Part shown: piece after piece, positions 10,550 through 19,653 of the stretch
Position numbering within the stretch: position 1 is the stretch's first letter
Layout: each line of letters opens with the position of its first letter
Assembly: GCA_963770035.1 (NCBI GenBank)
Contig: CAVYON010000005.1
Coordinates: forward strand, 121,021-185,020
Direction: 5' to 3'
Source of the DNA: Roseiarcus sp963770035
GTDB taxonomy: Bacteria > Pseudomonadota > Alphaproteobacteria > Rhizobiales > Beijerinckiaceae
Length of the DNA: 64,000 bases
Notes under the pieces: generated by a model
The model's database searches: none
What the model was told of the DNA's origin: nothing
The model's input: only the letters and a program-made list of their open reading frames with translations
Program-made: the position numbers and the translations under genes

Positions 10550-11650
10550 CTATTGTCCGGCCGGGCTATTCGTGGGGGCGGGGTGCTGGCCGGCGTAGTA
10601 TCCGCTGCGAGTGCGGACCTGGAGTTTCCTGTAGCCCTTGGCCTTGGCGTCGACCTTGACGGTGCGGTAGCCGCCAGCGCTTTGCGGAGTGCTGGGTTTG
10701 TAGCCAATAGTGTACTGGTTGCGGATGTCGTGGGCGATCTGCGAGGTGATGGCGTTCACTTCGCTCAGGTCTTTGGGAAAGAAGGCGACACCGCCGGTTT
10801 CCTCAGCCATCTCGCGGAGGGCACGTCGTGCCCGTTTGGAATGCTCTTCGCCGAGAAGCCCGATGGCGTAGACCGTCGGACCGTTCTCCACCTGAAGGCG
10901 GCGGATCGCCTGTTCAAGAGATTCGCGGCTGGCATTGTCTTCGCCGTCGGTAACGACAAGAAGTGCTTTCTTTTCCAACTCCCCACTTTTCTTCAGATGA
11001 TCAGCGGATGCTACGACTGCGTCGTACAGGGCGGTACCGCCGCGAGCTTCGATGCGCTCCAGTGCATCTTTCAGCTTGGGCACACTAGAGGTGTAATCCT
11101 GGTCGAGGAAATACTCCTCGTTGAAATTGACCACGAATACCTTGTCTTGGGGATTGCTGGCCTGCACCAGATTTATGGCAGCGGCGTTCACAGCCGGGCG
11201 CTTTTCGCGCATCGAGCCAGAATTGTCGATGACGATGCCGATCGCGACCGGAATGTCCTCGTGACGAAATGAGATGATTTTCTGCGGCTGACCGTCTTCG
11301 GTAACGTTAAAAGCATCGCGGTCGAGGTTTGTCACCAGACGATTGTGGTCGTCCTGTACGGTGGCGTGCAGAGTAACTTCGTCCACTTCCTTCTTGAATA
11401 CGAAAACGTCACCCTGCTGGGATTCCGGAGCTTCACCCTGCTGCGCCGGGGTCTGGGCGGCATCGCCGGGAGCGGCGGCGGGCGATTGCGGGGTTTGAGG
11501 CTGCGAATTGGCTGGCGGATTCTGCGGCGCCAAGACGACGCCTGGCGCAGGCTTTGGCGGCGTGGTGGAGGAGTTCTGAGCGACCGCCCAGATTCCTAGA
11601 ACCAGAACCAAGGCCAACAGCAGCCAAAGACCCCTATTCGGTGGGCGCAT
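10550..11650 (-). CDS. VWFA-related protein, acidobacterial type (second of pair)
   Basis: Exported von Willebrand factor A protein of 366 residues. ATG 11648-11650 starts a signal anchor (GLWLLLALVLVLGIWAVAQ), then a Pro/Gln/Ala-rich linker, a beta domain (DEVTLHATVQDDHNRLV), and the VWA domain with a MIDAS motif DNSGSM, plus RGGTALYDAV and VVTDGEDNASR. The C-terminal strand pair ending GYKPSTPQSAGGYRTVKV is typical of the Acidobacteria-specific VWFA family. The start lies inside the upstream VWFA gene, overlapping its stop by about 17 bases, so translational coupling is likely. Function is unknown; the MIDAS suggests metal-dependent protein binding in the periplasm. Confidence 0.85.
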   Translation of the reverse strand: MRPPNRGLWLLLALVLVLGIWAVAQNSSTTPPKPAPGVVLAPQNPPANSQPQTPQSPAAAPGDAAQTPAQQGEAPESQQGDVFVFKKEVDEVTLHATVQDDHNRLVTNLDRDAFNVTEDGQPQKIISFRHEDIPVAIGIVIDNSGSMREKRPAVNAAAINLVQASNPQDKVFVVNFNEEYFLDQDYTSSVPKLKDALERIEARGGTALYDAVVASADHLKKSGELEKKALLVVTDGEDNASRESLEQAIRRLQVENGPTVYAIGLLGEEHSKRARRALREMAEETGGVAFFPKDLSEVNAITSQIAHDIRNQYTIGYKPSTPQSAGGYRTVKVDAKAKGYRKLQVRTRSGYYAGQHPAPTNSPAGQ

Positions 11651-12761
11651 AGTATCCCGTTTTAGCGTAGACATGCAGCGGCGGCAAGCCCCTGGGCGGG
11701 ATCAGCTTCACCTTGATCTTCCGCCACTTCCCGTTCCGCGTCGGGTCGGTTGGACGGTAGCCGAGGACGTACTGGTTGCGCAGCTCGATGCCGATTTTGG
11801 TGGCCACATCTGCCAACTCGTTGGGCGAATCGATGACGAATGTCCTGCCGCCGGTCACGTCGGTCACGTCGTTCAGAAGAGCGGGGCCCTCGCGTTCCTC
11901 GGGAGTTTTGAAGTCGCGGTCGAACAAGCCGATGGCATAGATTTGCACGTCGGCTTCGCGCACCATGGACTTGATTTCGCCCTCGGTGTAGCGACTGTGA
12001 TTGTCGCCTCCGTCGGAGATGATAAGCAGCGCCTTGCGCTCGTAATGGGCCTTGCGCATGCGATTCATTCCCAGATAAATGGCGTCGAGCAAGGCAGTCC
12101 GTCCTTTGGGCGTAGCATAAACCAGCTTGCTCTGGATGTCTTCCACCGAGGAAGTGAAGTCAGCCAGCAGTTCGGGTTTTTCGGAGAAGGTGATCACGAA
12201 AAACTCATCCTGGGGATTGGCGGTGCGGAAAAATTCGACTACCGCCTGGCGCGATTTATCGATCTTGTCGGTCATGGAGCCGCTGACATCGAAGATCACT
12301 CCCAGGGATATCGGGGCATCTTCGCTGGAGAAGTGCCGGATCTCCTGCGGCTTACCGTTGTCGGTGAGCTGGAAGTTCTCCTTTTCCAGACCGGTGACCA
12401 GACGGTTCATGGGATCGGTGATGGTCACTGGCACCAGAACCAGGTCCACGTCCTTGCGCAGGGGCTTGGTGTAGGTCTTCAGGCTGGGGTCGAGGCCCAA
12501 GGCCGCCGGATTGGGCGGAGTGGCAGCGTCAGCCTTCTTGGCTTCGCGGGGAACGACGTGAATGTCGGTCTCTTCGTTCTGCGCATAGGCCAGAACCGTG
12601 GTCCCGGCGGCGAGGCACACCACGGTCAGCAATAGCCAAATACGGTTGCGAAAACGCACAAAGGATTGGACGCGCCGGATGGAGAAATGTCCCGACCGCC
12701 GAGACAAGCACCGACTCGTTGAAAAGGTTGACCCGAACTCCCCACCGCGACCGCGGGCCAT
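11634..12761 (-). CDS. VWFA-related protein, acidobacterial type (first of pair)
   Basis: Paralogue of the downstream gene, about 375 residues from ATG 12759-12761, which has GAGGA upstream. A long basic N-terminus leads into a signal anchor (IWLLLTVVCLAAGTTVLAYA), then a linker and a domain starting DVDLVLVPVTITDPMNRLV. The VWA core has the MIDAS motif DVSGSM, KGRTALLDAIYLGMNRM and LLIISDGGDNHSR. It ends in LRNQYVLGYRPTDP and KTGYYAPTE, the same ending seen in its neighbour. The pair is head-to-tail and coupled, divergent from the DUF1015/amidase operon. Without experimental data, a role in envelope or surface assembly is only inference. Confidence 0.85.
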   Translation of the reverse strand: MARGRGGEFGSTFSTSRCLSRRSGHFSIRRVQSFVRFRNRIWLLLTVVCLAAGTTVLAYAQNEETDIHVVPREAKKADAATPPNPAALGLDPSLKTYTKPLRKDVDLVLVPVTITDPMNRLVTGLEKENFQLTDNGKPQEIRHFSSEDAPISLGVIFDVSGSMTDKIDKSRQAVVEFFRTANPQDEFFVITFSEKPELLADFTSSVEDIQSKLVYATPKGRTALLDAIYLGMNRMRKAHYERKALLIISDGGDNHSRYTEGEIKSMVREADVQIYAIGLFDRDFKTPEEREGPALLNDVTDVTGGRTFVIDSPNELADVATKIGIELRNQYVLGYRPTDPTRNGKWRKIKVKLIPPRGLPPLHVYAKTGYYAPTE

Positions 12762-12970
12762 AGGATCCTCGGAGTGTGTGGCTTGATGGTACCACAGGCT
12801 GAGGGGGGGTGGATAAGCTCCCGACCCGCGCCGGATACCGCATCCCACCGCGATTCTGCTGCAATGGATGCCCGCCCGGAGGTTCTGGTTTCCTTTTGTT
12901 GACTGCTACAATCGAGATGTTCCTACCACGAGCTGATACGCCCAGCGGCCCCGTCGGGAGGTCGAATCCT

Positions 12971-14272
12971 ATGGCAAACATATATCCTTTTCATGCTCTT
13001 CGTTATGACCCCAAGAAGGTAGCGCTGCCGAAAGTGGTGACCCAGCCCTACGACAAGATCAACCCTGAAACCCAAGAGCGGTATTACGCCGCGGATCCTC
13101 ATAACTTTGTTCGCGTCATCCTGGGTAAGGCGCAGGCGGGAGACAGCGAGCAAGCGAACGTTTACACACGTGCTGCTGCTGCTTTGCAGCAATGGCAGGC
13201 CGAGCATGTCCTGGCCCGGGATGCTGCTCCCAGCATCTACCTGTATACCCAGACCTTTAAGGTGCCTGGCGATGCGAATGGTGCGACGTCGGAGAGGCGC
13301 GGTTTCATTGCGCTGGGCCAAGTGGAGGACTACGACCAGAAAGTTGTCTACCGGCACGAGCAAACCCTCAGCAAGCCTAAGGCGGACCGGCTGAACCTCC
13401 TGAGAGCGACGCACGCGCATTGTGAGCAGATCTTCATGGTCTACAGCGACCCCGCCAATGAAATTGATTTGGCGATGAAGCCGAGCGGACCCGCAACGCT
13501 CGAAGTTGCCGACGAATATGGCGTGGTACACCGGATGTGGGTGATCTCGGACCCGGCGGTAATCAAGACCGTGCAGGCGAAGATGGCCGACAAGAAGCTG
13601 ATCATCGCCGACGGGCACCACCGCTATGAGACGGCGCTGAATTATCGCAACGAGAGGCGCAATGGGAGCAAGATCGACCGGCAAGCACCGTATGAGCGCA
13701 TGATGATGACGTTTGTCAACATGGACTCGCCGGGGCTGCTGATCCTGCCGACCCATCGAGTCGTCTTCGGCCTGGAGAACTTCTCCATCTTCGACATGGT
13801 CAAGAAGCTCAGCAAGGATTTCGATGTCGAGGACATTGGGGCGGTGGAGAATGTGGACGGGGCAGTGGAGCGCCTGCGCGCAGCCGGTCAGGAGCAGACG
13901 GCGGTTCTGGCGGTGACAGCGCACGGCGGTTTCCTGTTGCGCTCGCGTCCAGGCGCGCCAGCAAGAAGCTTTGCCGGAATGTCGAAGGAGCAGAGTGCGC
14001 TCGATGTGGTGCAGCTTCATAAGCTGATTCTGGAGGGCGCTCTGGGCATGTCGGAAGAGGACATTCGCAACCAGAAATACTTGAAGTATGTGCGTGACGG
14101 GCATGAGGCCGTAGAGGAAGTGCGCAAAGGGGCGAACGTCGCGTTCCTGATCAATCCGGTTCGTATGCAGCAGGTGCGGGACATCGCTTTCAGCGGTGGC
14201 GTGTTGCCGCAAAAATCGACCGACTTCTATCCCAAACTGCTGAGCGGATTGACTGTCTACGGGTTGGAATAA
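12971..14272 (+). CDS. DUF1015 family protein
   Basis: Protein of 433 residues with the family's conserved N-terminus (YPFHALRYDPKKV, then VTQPYDKI) and the central block KLIIADGHHRYETALNYR, whose His/Asp/Arg cluster looks like an active site. I do not assign a reaction. Start ATG 12971 is preceded by GGGAGG at 12957-12962; the longer upstream reading begins within the intergenic region. It is the first gene of a run that continues with an amidase, a GerMN protein and murI, all on the plus strand, and it diverges from the VWFA pair. Confidence 0.85.
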   Translation: MANIYPFHALRYDPKKVALPKVVTQPYDKINPETQERYYAADPHNFVRVILGKAQAGDSEQANVYTRAAAALQQWQAEHVLARDAAPSIYLYTQTFKVPGDANGATSERRGFIALGQVEDYDQKVVYRHEQTLSKPKADRLNLLRATHAHCEQIFMVYSDPANEIDLAMKPSGPATLEVADEYGVVHRMWVISDPAVIKTVQAKMADKKLIIADGHHRYETALNYRNERRNGSKIDRQAPYERMMMTFVNMDSPGLLILPTHRVVFGLENFSIFDMVKKLSKDFDVEDIGAVENVDGAVERLRAAGQEQTAVLAVTAHGGFLLRSRPGAPARSFAGMSKEQSALDVVQLHKLILEGALGMSEEDIRNQKYLKYVRDGHEAVEEVRKGANVAFLINPVRMQQVRDIAFSGGVLPQKSTDFYPKLLSGLTVYGLE

Positions 14273-14306
14273 GCCGCGCGGAGTTCGGCGGCAGGAGGAC
14301 ACGAGG

Positions 14307-15776
14307 TTGCGGCTTTCCCGCGGGGCGGAACGGCCCCTGGCAGCGGTACCGCTGGTGGTAGCTGTGTTTCTGGCCATCCTGATGCTGCGGCATTCGGTCG
14401 TCGAAGCACAGGCGCCAGAACAGAACCAGCTCAGCGTTTACTCATCGCAAACCACGTACTCGGTCCCGCTGATCGATATCAAGGGCCAGCCTTATGTAGG
14501 GCTGGTCGAGTTGTTCGAGCCGCTGGGTACCGTCGAGGCGCGGCTGGACGGCAAGAAGTACAAACTGAGTTTTGCGCCTCCCGGAGGCAAGCCGCGTGAG
14601 GCGCAATTTTCAGAGGGCAAGGACAAAGGCAAGCTCGGCGGGAAAGACTACAAACTGCCTGCAGGGTTCACGGTCCAGAACGGCCACGGATACGTGCCCC
14701 TGTCCGCAGCCAGCGACCTCCTGCTGCGTCTGACCTCACTGGATGTCGAGTTTCATCCGGCGTCGCGGCGGCTGTTCGTGGGCAACGTCGCGGAACCGCT
14801 GAACCTCGAGTTGCGCCAAGACAAGGCATCGCGGTTGTTCATCAGCTTCCCGGGAGCAGTCAATCCGACCATCGCCACGGAACCGGGGCATGTGCGCTTT
14901 ACCTTCCGTCGCGAACCCGTGGTGTCGTTGGGCCCGGACAATGTGAAGTTTAGCGACCCGTTGATCACCGGGGCGACGTTTTCGGAACGTGACGGTATCG
15001 CGGAGCTCGACATACAGGGCACGGCACCGCTGATGGCGAACTTCGCCGACGGCGGAAAAACCATCATTGTGGCGGGTGCGCCTGCGCCACCGCCGCCGGT
15101 CGCGCAGGAGGCGCCCCAGACTCCGCCGCAAGGCGAGCCCAGCTCGCAACCATCGGCAGCGCAGCCGCAGCGGCCGACGGGGCCGCGCTTTCTGGTGGTC
15201 ATCGATCCGGCGCACGGCGGCGGCGACATCGGGTCCGCAATTACGCCGTCGTTAGCGGAAAAGGATGTAGTTCTCACATTGGCGCGGCGGGTGCAACGCG
15301 AACTCGCCAGTCGCGGTATCGCTGCCAACCTGCTGCGTAATTCCGATGTTGCGATCAGCCTCGATCAGCGTGCCGTCTCGACGAACGCTGCAAGGCCGGC
15401 ATTGTATCTCTCGCTGCATGCGGCCAACACAGGCCGCGGAGTGCATGTGTTTACTTCCCTGCTCCCGGTGACCAACGTATCGCCGCAGGGCTTCCTTCCC
15501 TGGGAGACGGCCCAGGCATCGTTCCTCGATCTGAGCGGTGCGGTGGCCGGGTCGGTGGCCGCCGAACTGGATGCCCGCAAAATGCCATACACAACGTTAC
15601 TGGCGCCGCTGCGTCCGATGAACAACGTGGCTGCGCCTGCGATTGCGGTGGAAATCGCACCTCCAGGTAGCAAGGTTGACGAAATCGGGGATGCGGCCTA
15701 TCAGGAGCAGGTAGCGCAATCGATCGCTGCGGGCGTGGCGGCGGTCCGCAGCAAACTGCCGGAGGTGCGCCCATGA
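14307..15776 (+). CDS. N-acetylmuramoyl-L-alanine amidase (Amidase_3) with extended N-terminus
   Basis: Periplasmic peptidoglycan hydrolase of 489 residues that cuts the bond between MurNAc and the stem peptide. TTG 14307 is the start; AGGAGG at 14293-14298 gives ideal spacing. After a signal anchor comes a region with copper-amine-oxidase-like/AMIN-type beta structure (about residues 40-255), then a Pro/Gln-rich linker, and the catalytic domain from about residue 296. Zinc-binding and catalytic positions are visible: VIDPAHGGGD (His), LAEKDVVLTLA (Glu), LYLSLHA (His) and AIAVEIAP (Glu). The usual SIHAN is SLHAA here. It overlaps the GerMN gene by the four bases ATGA. Confidence 0.87.
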   Translation: MRLSRGAERPLAAVPLVVAVFLAILMLRHSVVEAQAPEQNQLSVYSSQTTYSVPLIDIKGQPYVGLVELFEPLGTVEARLDGKKYKLSFAPPGGKPREAQFSEGKDKGKLGGKDYKLPAGFTVQNGHGYVPLSAASDLLLRLTSLDVEFHPASRRLFVGNVAEPLNLELRQDKASRLFISFPGAVNPTIATEPGHVRFTFRREPVVSLGPDNVKFSDPLITGATFSERDGIAELDIQGTAPLMANFADGGKTIIVAGAPAPPPPVAQEAPQTPPQGEPSSQPSAAQPQRPTGPRFLVVIDPAHGGGDIGSAITPSLAEKDVVLTLARRVQRELASRGIAANLLRNSDVAISLDQRAVSTNAARPALYLSLHAANTGRGVHVFTSLLPVTNVSPQGFLPWETAQASFLDLSGAVAGSVAAELDARKMPYTTLLAPLRPMNNVAAPAIAVEIAPPGSKVDEIGDAAYQEQVAQSIAAGVAAVRSKLPEVRP

Positions 15777-16363
15777 TGCGGCGTCTTCTGGTGATGTTCG
15801 CCATCCTGGTGGTGATTGCCCTGGGACTGGGGTTCTACGCCCTGCAACTGAAGCGCAAGGTGGTGCGGGATGAGCAGCTTGCAGCGCAACAGCAGTTGGC
15901 GCTGGCGCCACCAGCCAGCGGCCCAACAACTTTAGTAACACTTTACGTAGCGTCGGATGCTGACGGCACTCTGCACAAGCAAGCGGTGAATGTCGTGCTG
16001 CCGGTGGAGCGCACGGAACGAGCACGGGCGGTGTTGCGAGCGCTCCTGGCTCAGTATCTTCAGCCGACGACTCCGCACCCGGTCGGCGCCGGCGGCGATG
16101 TCCGCGACGTTTACCTTCTGGGCGACGGTACTGCCGTCGTCGATACCAATTCGGCCTTCGCCGACGGCCATCCATCGGGAGTGCTGGCCGAGGAGTTGAC
16201 GATCGCGTCGATTGTGCTCACCCTTAACGCAAGCGACCCCAATATCGCGCGGGTGAAAATCCTGGTCAATGGCCAGGAGCGCGAGACGCTTGCCGGACAT
16301 GCTGACCTGGCCAGGTTCTATCTGGCCAGCAATCTGGGCCAGGCCGTGAAGGACACGCCGTGA
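15773..16363 (+). CDS. GerMN-domain protein
   Basis: Membrane-anchored protein of 196 residues. The N-terminal anchor is LLVMFAILVVIALGLGFYAL; the rest is a GerMN domain (VTLYVASDADGTL, then VRDVYLLGDGTAVVDTNSAF and IVLTLNASDPNIARVKILVNG). GerMN was first seen in spore proteins, but is widespread in non-spore-formers next to cell-wall amidases, as here. The start overlaps the amidase stop (ATGATG) and the stop overlaps the GTG of murI, so the three genes are likely translated together. Confidence 0.85.
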   Translation: MMRRLLVMFAILVVIALGLGFYALQLKRKVVRDEQLAAQQQLALAPPASGPTTLVTLYVASDADGTLHKQAVNVVLPVERTERARAVLRALLAQYLQPTTPHPVGAGGDVRDVYLLGDGTAVVDTNSAFADGHPSGVLAEELTIASIVLTLNASDPNIARVKILVNGQERETLAGHADLARFYLASNLGQAVKDTP

Positions 16364-17169
16364 CCCTGCCACGGATTGGGGTTTTCGATTCCGGCGTCGG
16401 GGGCCTGACCGTGCTGAAGGCCATGGCCGAGCAGCTGCCCGCACACTACTTCTATTTTGGCGACACCGCACGCCTGCCTTATGGCACCAAGTCGGCGGAG
16501 ACGGTGGCCCGTTACGCAATCGGCGCTTCGCATTTTCTGGAAGGCAAGAACATCGATCTGCTGGTGATTGCCTGCAACACAGCCACTGCGTTGGCGCTGC
16601 CCCTGATCGAGCAGGCTACCCAGGTACCGGTGGTGGGAGTAGTTGAGCCCGGAGCGACCATGGCTGCCGAGGTCAGCCGGAGCAGCGCTGCCATCGTGAT
16701 CGCGACGGAGGCAACCGTCAGCAGCCACGCTTATCGCGATGCGCTGCAGCGGCACGGTCTAGCTGCCTATGAGAAGGCCTGCCCTCTGCTGGTTCCATTG
16801 GTGGAAGAAGGATGGATCGAACATCCCGTGACCGAGCAGGTGGCGCAGATTTATCTCGCCGACGCAATGTCGCAAGCATCGAGCGAGGCCGACGTGCTGG
16901 TGCTCGCCTGCACCCATTACCCACTCCTATCGCCGTTGCTGCGCCGGCTGGTCCCGCAGACCATGAAGATCGTGGACTCAGCCGAGTCCACAGCACGCGC
17001 GGTCCAGCAAATGATTGGCAGTGGGAAACGGACTGCCGCTGAAACCCAGGGCGACCATCGCAGCTTCCGCTTCTACGTGACCGACTCGGTGGAGAAGTTC
17101 AAGCGGCTGGCGACCGGCTTCCTAGGCCGGCAAGTGGACAATGTGGAGCACGTGGACTTGCGCGAGTAG
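16360..17169 (+). CDS. murI: Glutamate racemase
   Basis: Converts L- to D-glutamate for peptidoglycan. 269 residues, the normal length. The two catalytic cysteines are visible: C72 in IACNTATAL and C184 in LACTHYPLL. The N-terminal signature is GVFDSGVGGLTVL, followed by GDTARLPYGTKS. The GTG start at 16360 overlaps the stop of the GerMN gene (GTGA), so it is the last member of a coupled cell-wall run that includes the amidase. Confidence 0.95.
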   Translation: MTLPRIGVFDSGVGGLTVLKAMAEQLPAHYFYFGDTARLPYGTKSAETVARYAIGASHFLEGKNIDLLVIACNTATALALPLIEQATQVPVVGVVEPGATMAAEVSRSSAAIVIATEATVSSHAYRDALQRHGLAAYEKACPLLVPLVEEGWIEHPVTEQVAQIYLADAMSQASSEADVLVLACTHYPLLSPLLRRLVPQTMKIVDSAESTARAVQQMIGSGKRTAAETQGDHRSFRFYVTDSVEKFKRLATGFLGRQVDNVEHVDLRE

Positions 17170-17270
17170 CCTTCTTCACCAGGACCGCGGCTCGAAAGTG
17201 CTGCGCCGGTTTGGGCTTGGCGCGTGACTTCGCTACAATACCTTCCACACGCTGAAAAAGGAACTTCCTG

Positions 17271-17711
17271 ATGAACAAATCGATTGTCTTCGCGCTAGTC
17301 GCGTTGGTAGCTGTCGTCTCCTTTGCCCAAGGGGACCGGGTTCCCGCTTACAACGATCATGCCTTGCAGGCTGGCGACTCTGTGCCCATCCTGCCCAGGG
17401 ACCAACTGTGGGGAGAGGCCTTTAAGTACCCCTACCAGGTGCAGGCCTATCAATTGGCCGCAAAGATCCCCGGGGTGCTGTATCAGATGCCGTGTTACTG
17501 CTATTGCGATCGCATGGGACACAACAGCCTGCACTCCTGCTTCGAGAGCACGCATGGGGCACACTGCGCTATCTGTATGAAAGAGGCGTTCTACGCATAC
17601 GAGCAGACGAAACTGAAGAAAACACCGGCGGAGATTCGCGCGGGGATCATCAAGGGAGAATGGAAGGCAATCGATTTGGAAGCCGAAGCCAAGAACGGTT
17701 CGAACCCTTGA
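17271..17711 (+). CDS. PCYCGC-motif exported protein
   Basis: Exported protein of 146 residues. The signal peptide SIVFALVALVAVVSFAQG is followed by a mature domain carrying PCYCYCDRMGH, then C..THGAHCAIC. These six or so cysteines match the small family named after a PCYCxC motif. Members are poorly characterised; the spacing suggests metal or disulfide roles, which is inference. ATG 17271 has AAAGGAA upstream. It stands alone between murI and the TPR gene. Confidence 0.75.
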   Translation: MNKSIVFALVALVAVVSFAQGDRVPAYNDHALQAGDSVPILPRDQLWGEAFKYPYQVQAYQLAAKIPGVLYQMPCYCYCDRMGHNSLHSCFESTHGAHCAICMKEAFYAYEQTKLKKTPAEIRAGIIKGEWKAIDLEAEAKNGSNP

Positions 17712-17840
17712 TCGATTTGGACTGAGTTGACGTGGCTTGAAGTTGCGGGTATAACTCAGCACAACCAGCCTGCAGGGGATTTTGGGTTTTCCACAGTCTA
17801 GAGCTTTATCCGCAGTGGAGGACCCAAAGGAAGCTATGGA

Positions 17841-18491
17841 ATGAAGAAAAAAGCCGCAGTAAAACATCACAAAACTGCAGCTAAAACAAAGAAAAACAAT
17901 GGGTTACCTTTATCCACAGCTGGCTCTGAAAGCCGGTTGCGGGGCAGCAAGCCAATGAAACTAGGCGACGATCCACGCTTTGCACAGGCTGTGCAAAACT
18001 ACGAGGCTGGCCTGAAGGCCCTGCAGGCCCACAAATACGACAAGGCCAAGGGATATTTCGAGAAAGTAGTTGCCGGGCCGAGCCCGGAACTCGCCGATCG
18101 TGCCTCTGTCCATCTGAATAGCTGCAAACAGCAGTTGAGCCGGGACGCAACGTCGTTTAAGACGCCGGAGGAGCAATTCGACTATGCCGTATCGCTGATG
18201 AACATGGGCGACTACATGGCGGCGCGTGAGAACCTGGAGACGCTCACCCGAAAGTCCCCCAAGCTGGACTTTGTGTGGTACGGCATGGCTACATTGAACT
18301 GTCTGTCGGGGCGTTTTCCGGAAGCGCTGAGCAGCCTGGGGGAGGCCATTCGTCTGAATCCGGCCAATCGATTCCAGGCGCGAAACGACAGCGACTTCAA
18401 GAACCTGTCTGATGATCCCCGGTTCACCGAACTGCTTTACCCTGATACCAGCGCCGACGCTCCGCCCGAGCCGGAGAAGTGGCACTTTTAG
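17841..18491 (+). CDS. TPR-repeat protein
   Basis: Protein of 216 residues with a very basic start (KKKAAVKHHKTAAKTKK) and three to four tetratricopeptide-like helix pairs (AGLKALQAHKYDKAKGYFEKVV, about residues 55-75; EEQFDYAVSLMNMGDYMAARENL; FVWYGMATLNCLSGRFPEAL). No signal peptide is visible, so it is probably cytoplasmic. TPR proteins are scaffolds, and the partner cannot be inferred. Its 3' end lies close to or overlaps the start of the YvcK-like gene, suggesting cotranscription. Confidence 0.75.
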   Translation: MKKKAAVKHHKTAAKTKKNNGLPLSTAGSESRLRGSKPMKLGDDPRFAQAVQNYEAGLKALQAHKYDKAKGYFEKVVAGPSPELADRASVHLNSCKQQLSRDATSFKTPEEQFDYAVSLMNMGDYMAARENLETLTRKSPKLDFVWYGMATLNCLSGRFPEALSSLGEAIRLNPANRFQARNDSDFKNLSDDPRFTELLYPDTSADAPPEPEKWHF

Positions 18492-18514
18492 CCGGGCGCA
18501 TTTCGACTGACACG

Positions 18515-19582
18515 ATGCCGAGCCAACCCTCATCTGCGGAATCGCGGGCCGTCAAAGTTGTCGCCATGGGCGGCGGCACGGGCTTGTCCGCAGTGCTGCA
18601 CGGCTTGAAACAGTTCGTATCGGTGACAGGAGACGAGCAGGACGGCGCCTACATCTCCGATCTGTCTGCCATCGTGACAGTGAGCGATGACGGTGGATCG
18701 AGCGGCCGGCTGCGCAAGGAATTGAACGTTCCGGCCCCCGGGGATGTGCGCAGCTGCATTGTCGCGCTTTCCGAAGAGGAAGCCATGCTGTCGCGCCTCT
18801 TCCAATATCGCTTCCCTGCCGGGGAAGGCTTGGGGGGACACAGCTTCGGGAACCTCTTCCTTTCCGCCATGACGGCCATTACCGGGGACTTCAGCCAGGC
18901 GGTGAAGCATTCGTCGGCGATTCTGGCTACCCGGGGCCATATCTACCCGGCAACGACCAGCAATGCGCAACTGTACGCCATCATGGACGACGGTTCGTTC
19001 GTACGCGGCGAGACCAACATCACCGCCAGCCAGCGCCGGATCGTGGAGCTGCGTATGGCGCCAGCCAATGCCAAACCTCTGCCGGCGGCGTTGGAAGCGA
19101 TTGAGAGCGCCGACCTGATCACCGTGGGACCGGGCTCGCTGTTCACCAGCCTGGTACCCAATTTTCTGGTACGGGATGTGGCCAAGGCGATTGCGAATGC
19201 GGGCGCCGTAAAAGTATTTGTCTGCAACCTGATGACCCAGGCCAACGAGAGCCTGGGGCTGACGGCATCGGACCACATTCGCGCACTGTACAAGCACGCC
19301 CACTACGATTTCTTTGACTACGCTCTGGTGAATGGCACTCCCGCATCGCCATCGCTGGCCCAAAAATACGCGGAGAAGCAGCAGTCGCAAATCGAGCCGG
19401 ATGTCGTGAGGATCGAGACGCTCGGGGTGAAGCCTGTTCTGGGCGAGTATCTGCTGGAGGCGATCGACCCCAAGGAAGGGCTGGTGGCCCGGCACGATAC
19501 ATATCGTGTCGCACAGGACCTGCTCCGGCTTATGATGGAGTCGCGGGAAACGCCGGTCGGAACGCTGCGCCGGGAATCCTGA
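18515..19582 (+). CDS. YvcK/CofD-like protein
   Basis: Member of the CofD-related YvcK family, cytoplasmic proteins that in Firmicutes and mycobacteria affect carbon metabolism and cell-wall synthesis. The nucleotide-binding start VVAMGGGTGLSAVLHGLK is clear, followed by VTVSDDGGSSGRLR, GDVRSCIVAL, GLGGHSFGNLFL and LITVGPGSLFTSLVPN. About 355 residues, somewhat longer than most. I use ATG 18515; GTG 18479, which overlaps the TPR gene, is possible. Placement just before glmU fits the family link with cell-wall precursor supply. Confidence 0.88.
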   Translation: MPSQPSSAESRAVKVVAMGGGTGLSAVLHGLKQFVSVTGDEQDGAYISDLSAIVTVSDDGGSSGRLRKELNVPAPGDVRSCIVALSEEEAMLSRLFQYRFPAGEGLGGHSFGNLFLSAMTAITGDFSQAVKHSSAILATRGHIYPATTSNAQLYAIMDDGSFVRGETNITASQRRIVELRMAPANAKPLPAALEAIESADLITVGPGSLFTSLVPNFLVRDVAKAIANAGAVKVFVCNLMTQANESLGLTASDHIRALYKHAHYDFFDYALVNGTPASPSLAQKYAEKQQSQIEPDVVRIETLGVKPVLGEYLLEAIDPKEGLVARHDTYRVAQDLLRLMMESRETPVGTLRRES

Positions 19583-19653
19583 TCCCTTTAGAATTTCCAA
19601 CTCCAGATGCGAAAGCCCAATGCCACCTCCGCCAAGTCTCCCGGAAAAAGCCT

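Noticed and set aside
12923..14377. Minus-strand 484-residue open frame opposite DUF1015
   Set aside because: Shadow of a well-supported gene with a ribosome site; no domain.
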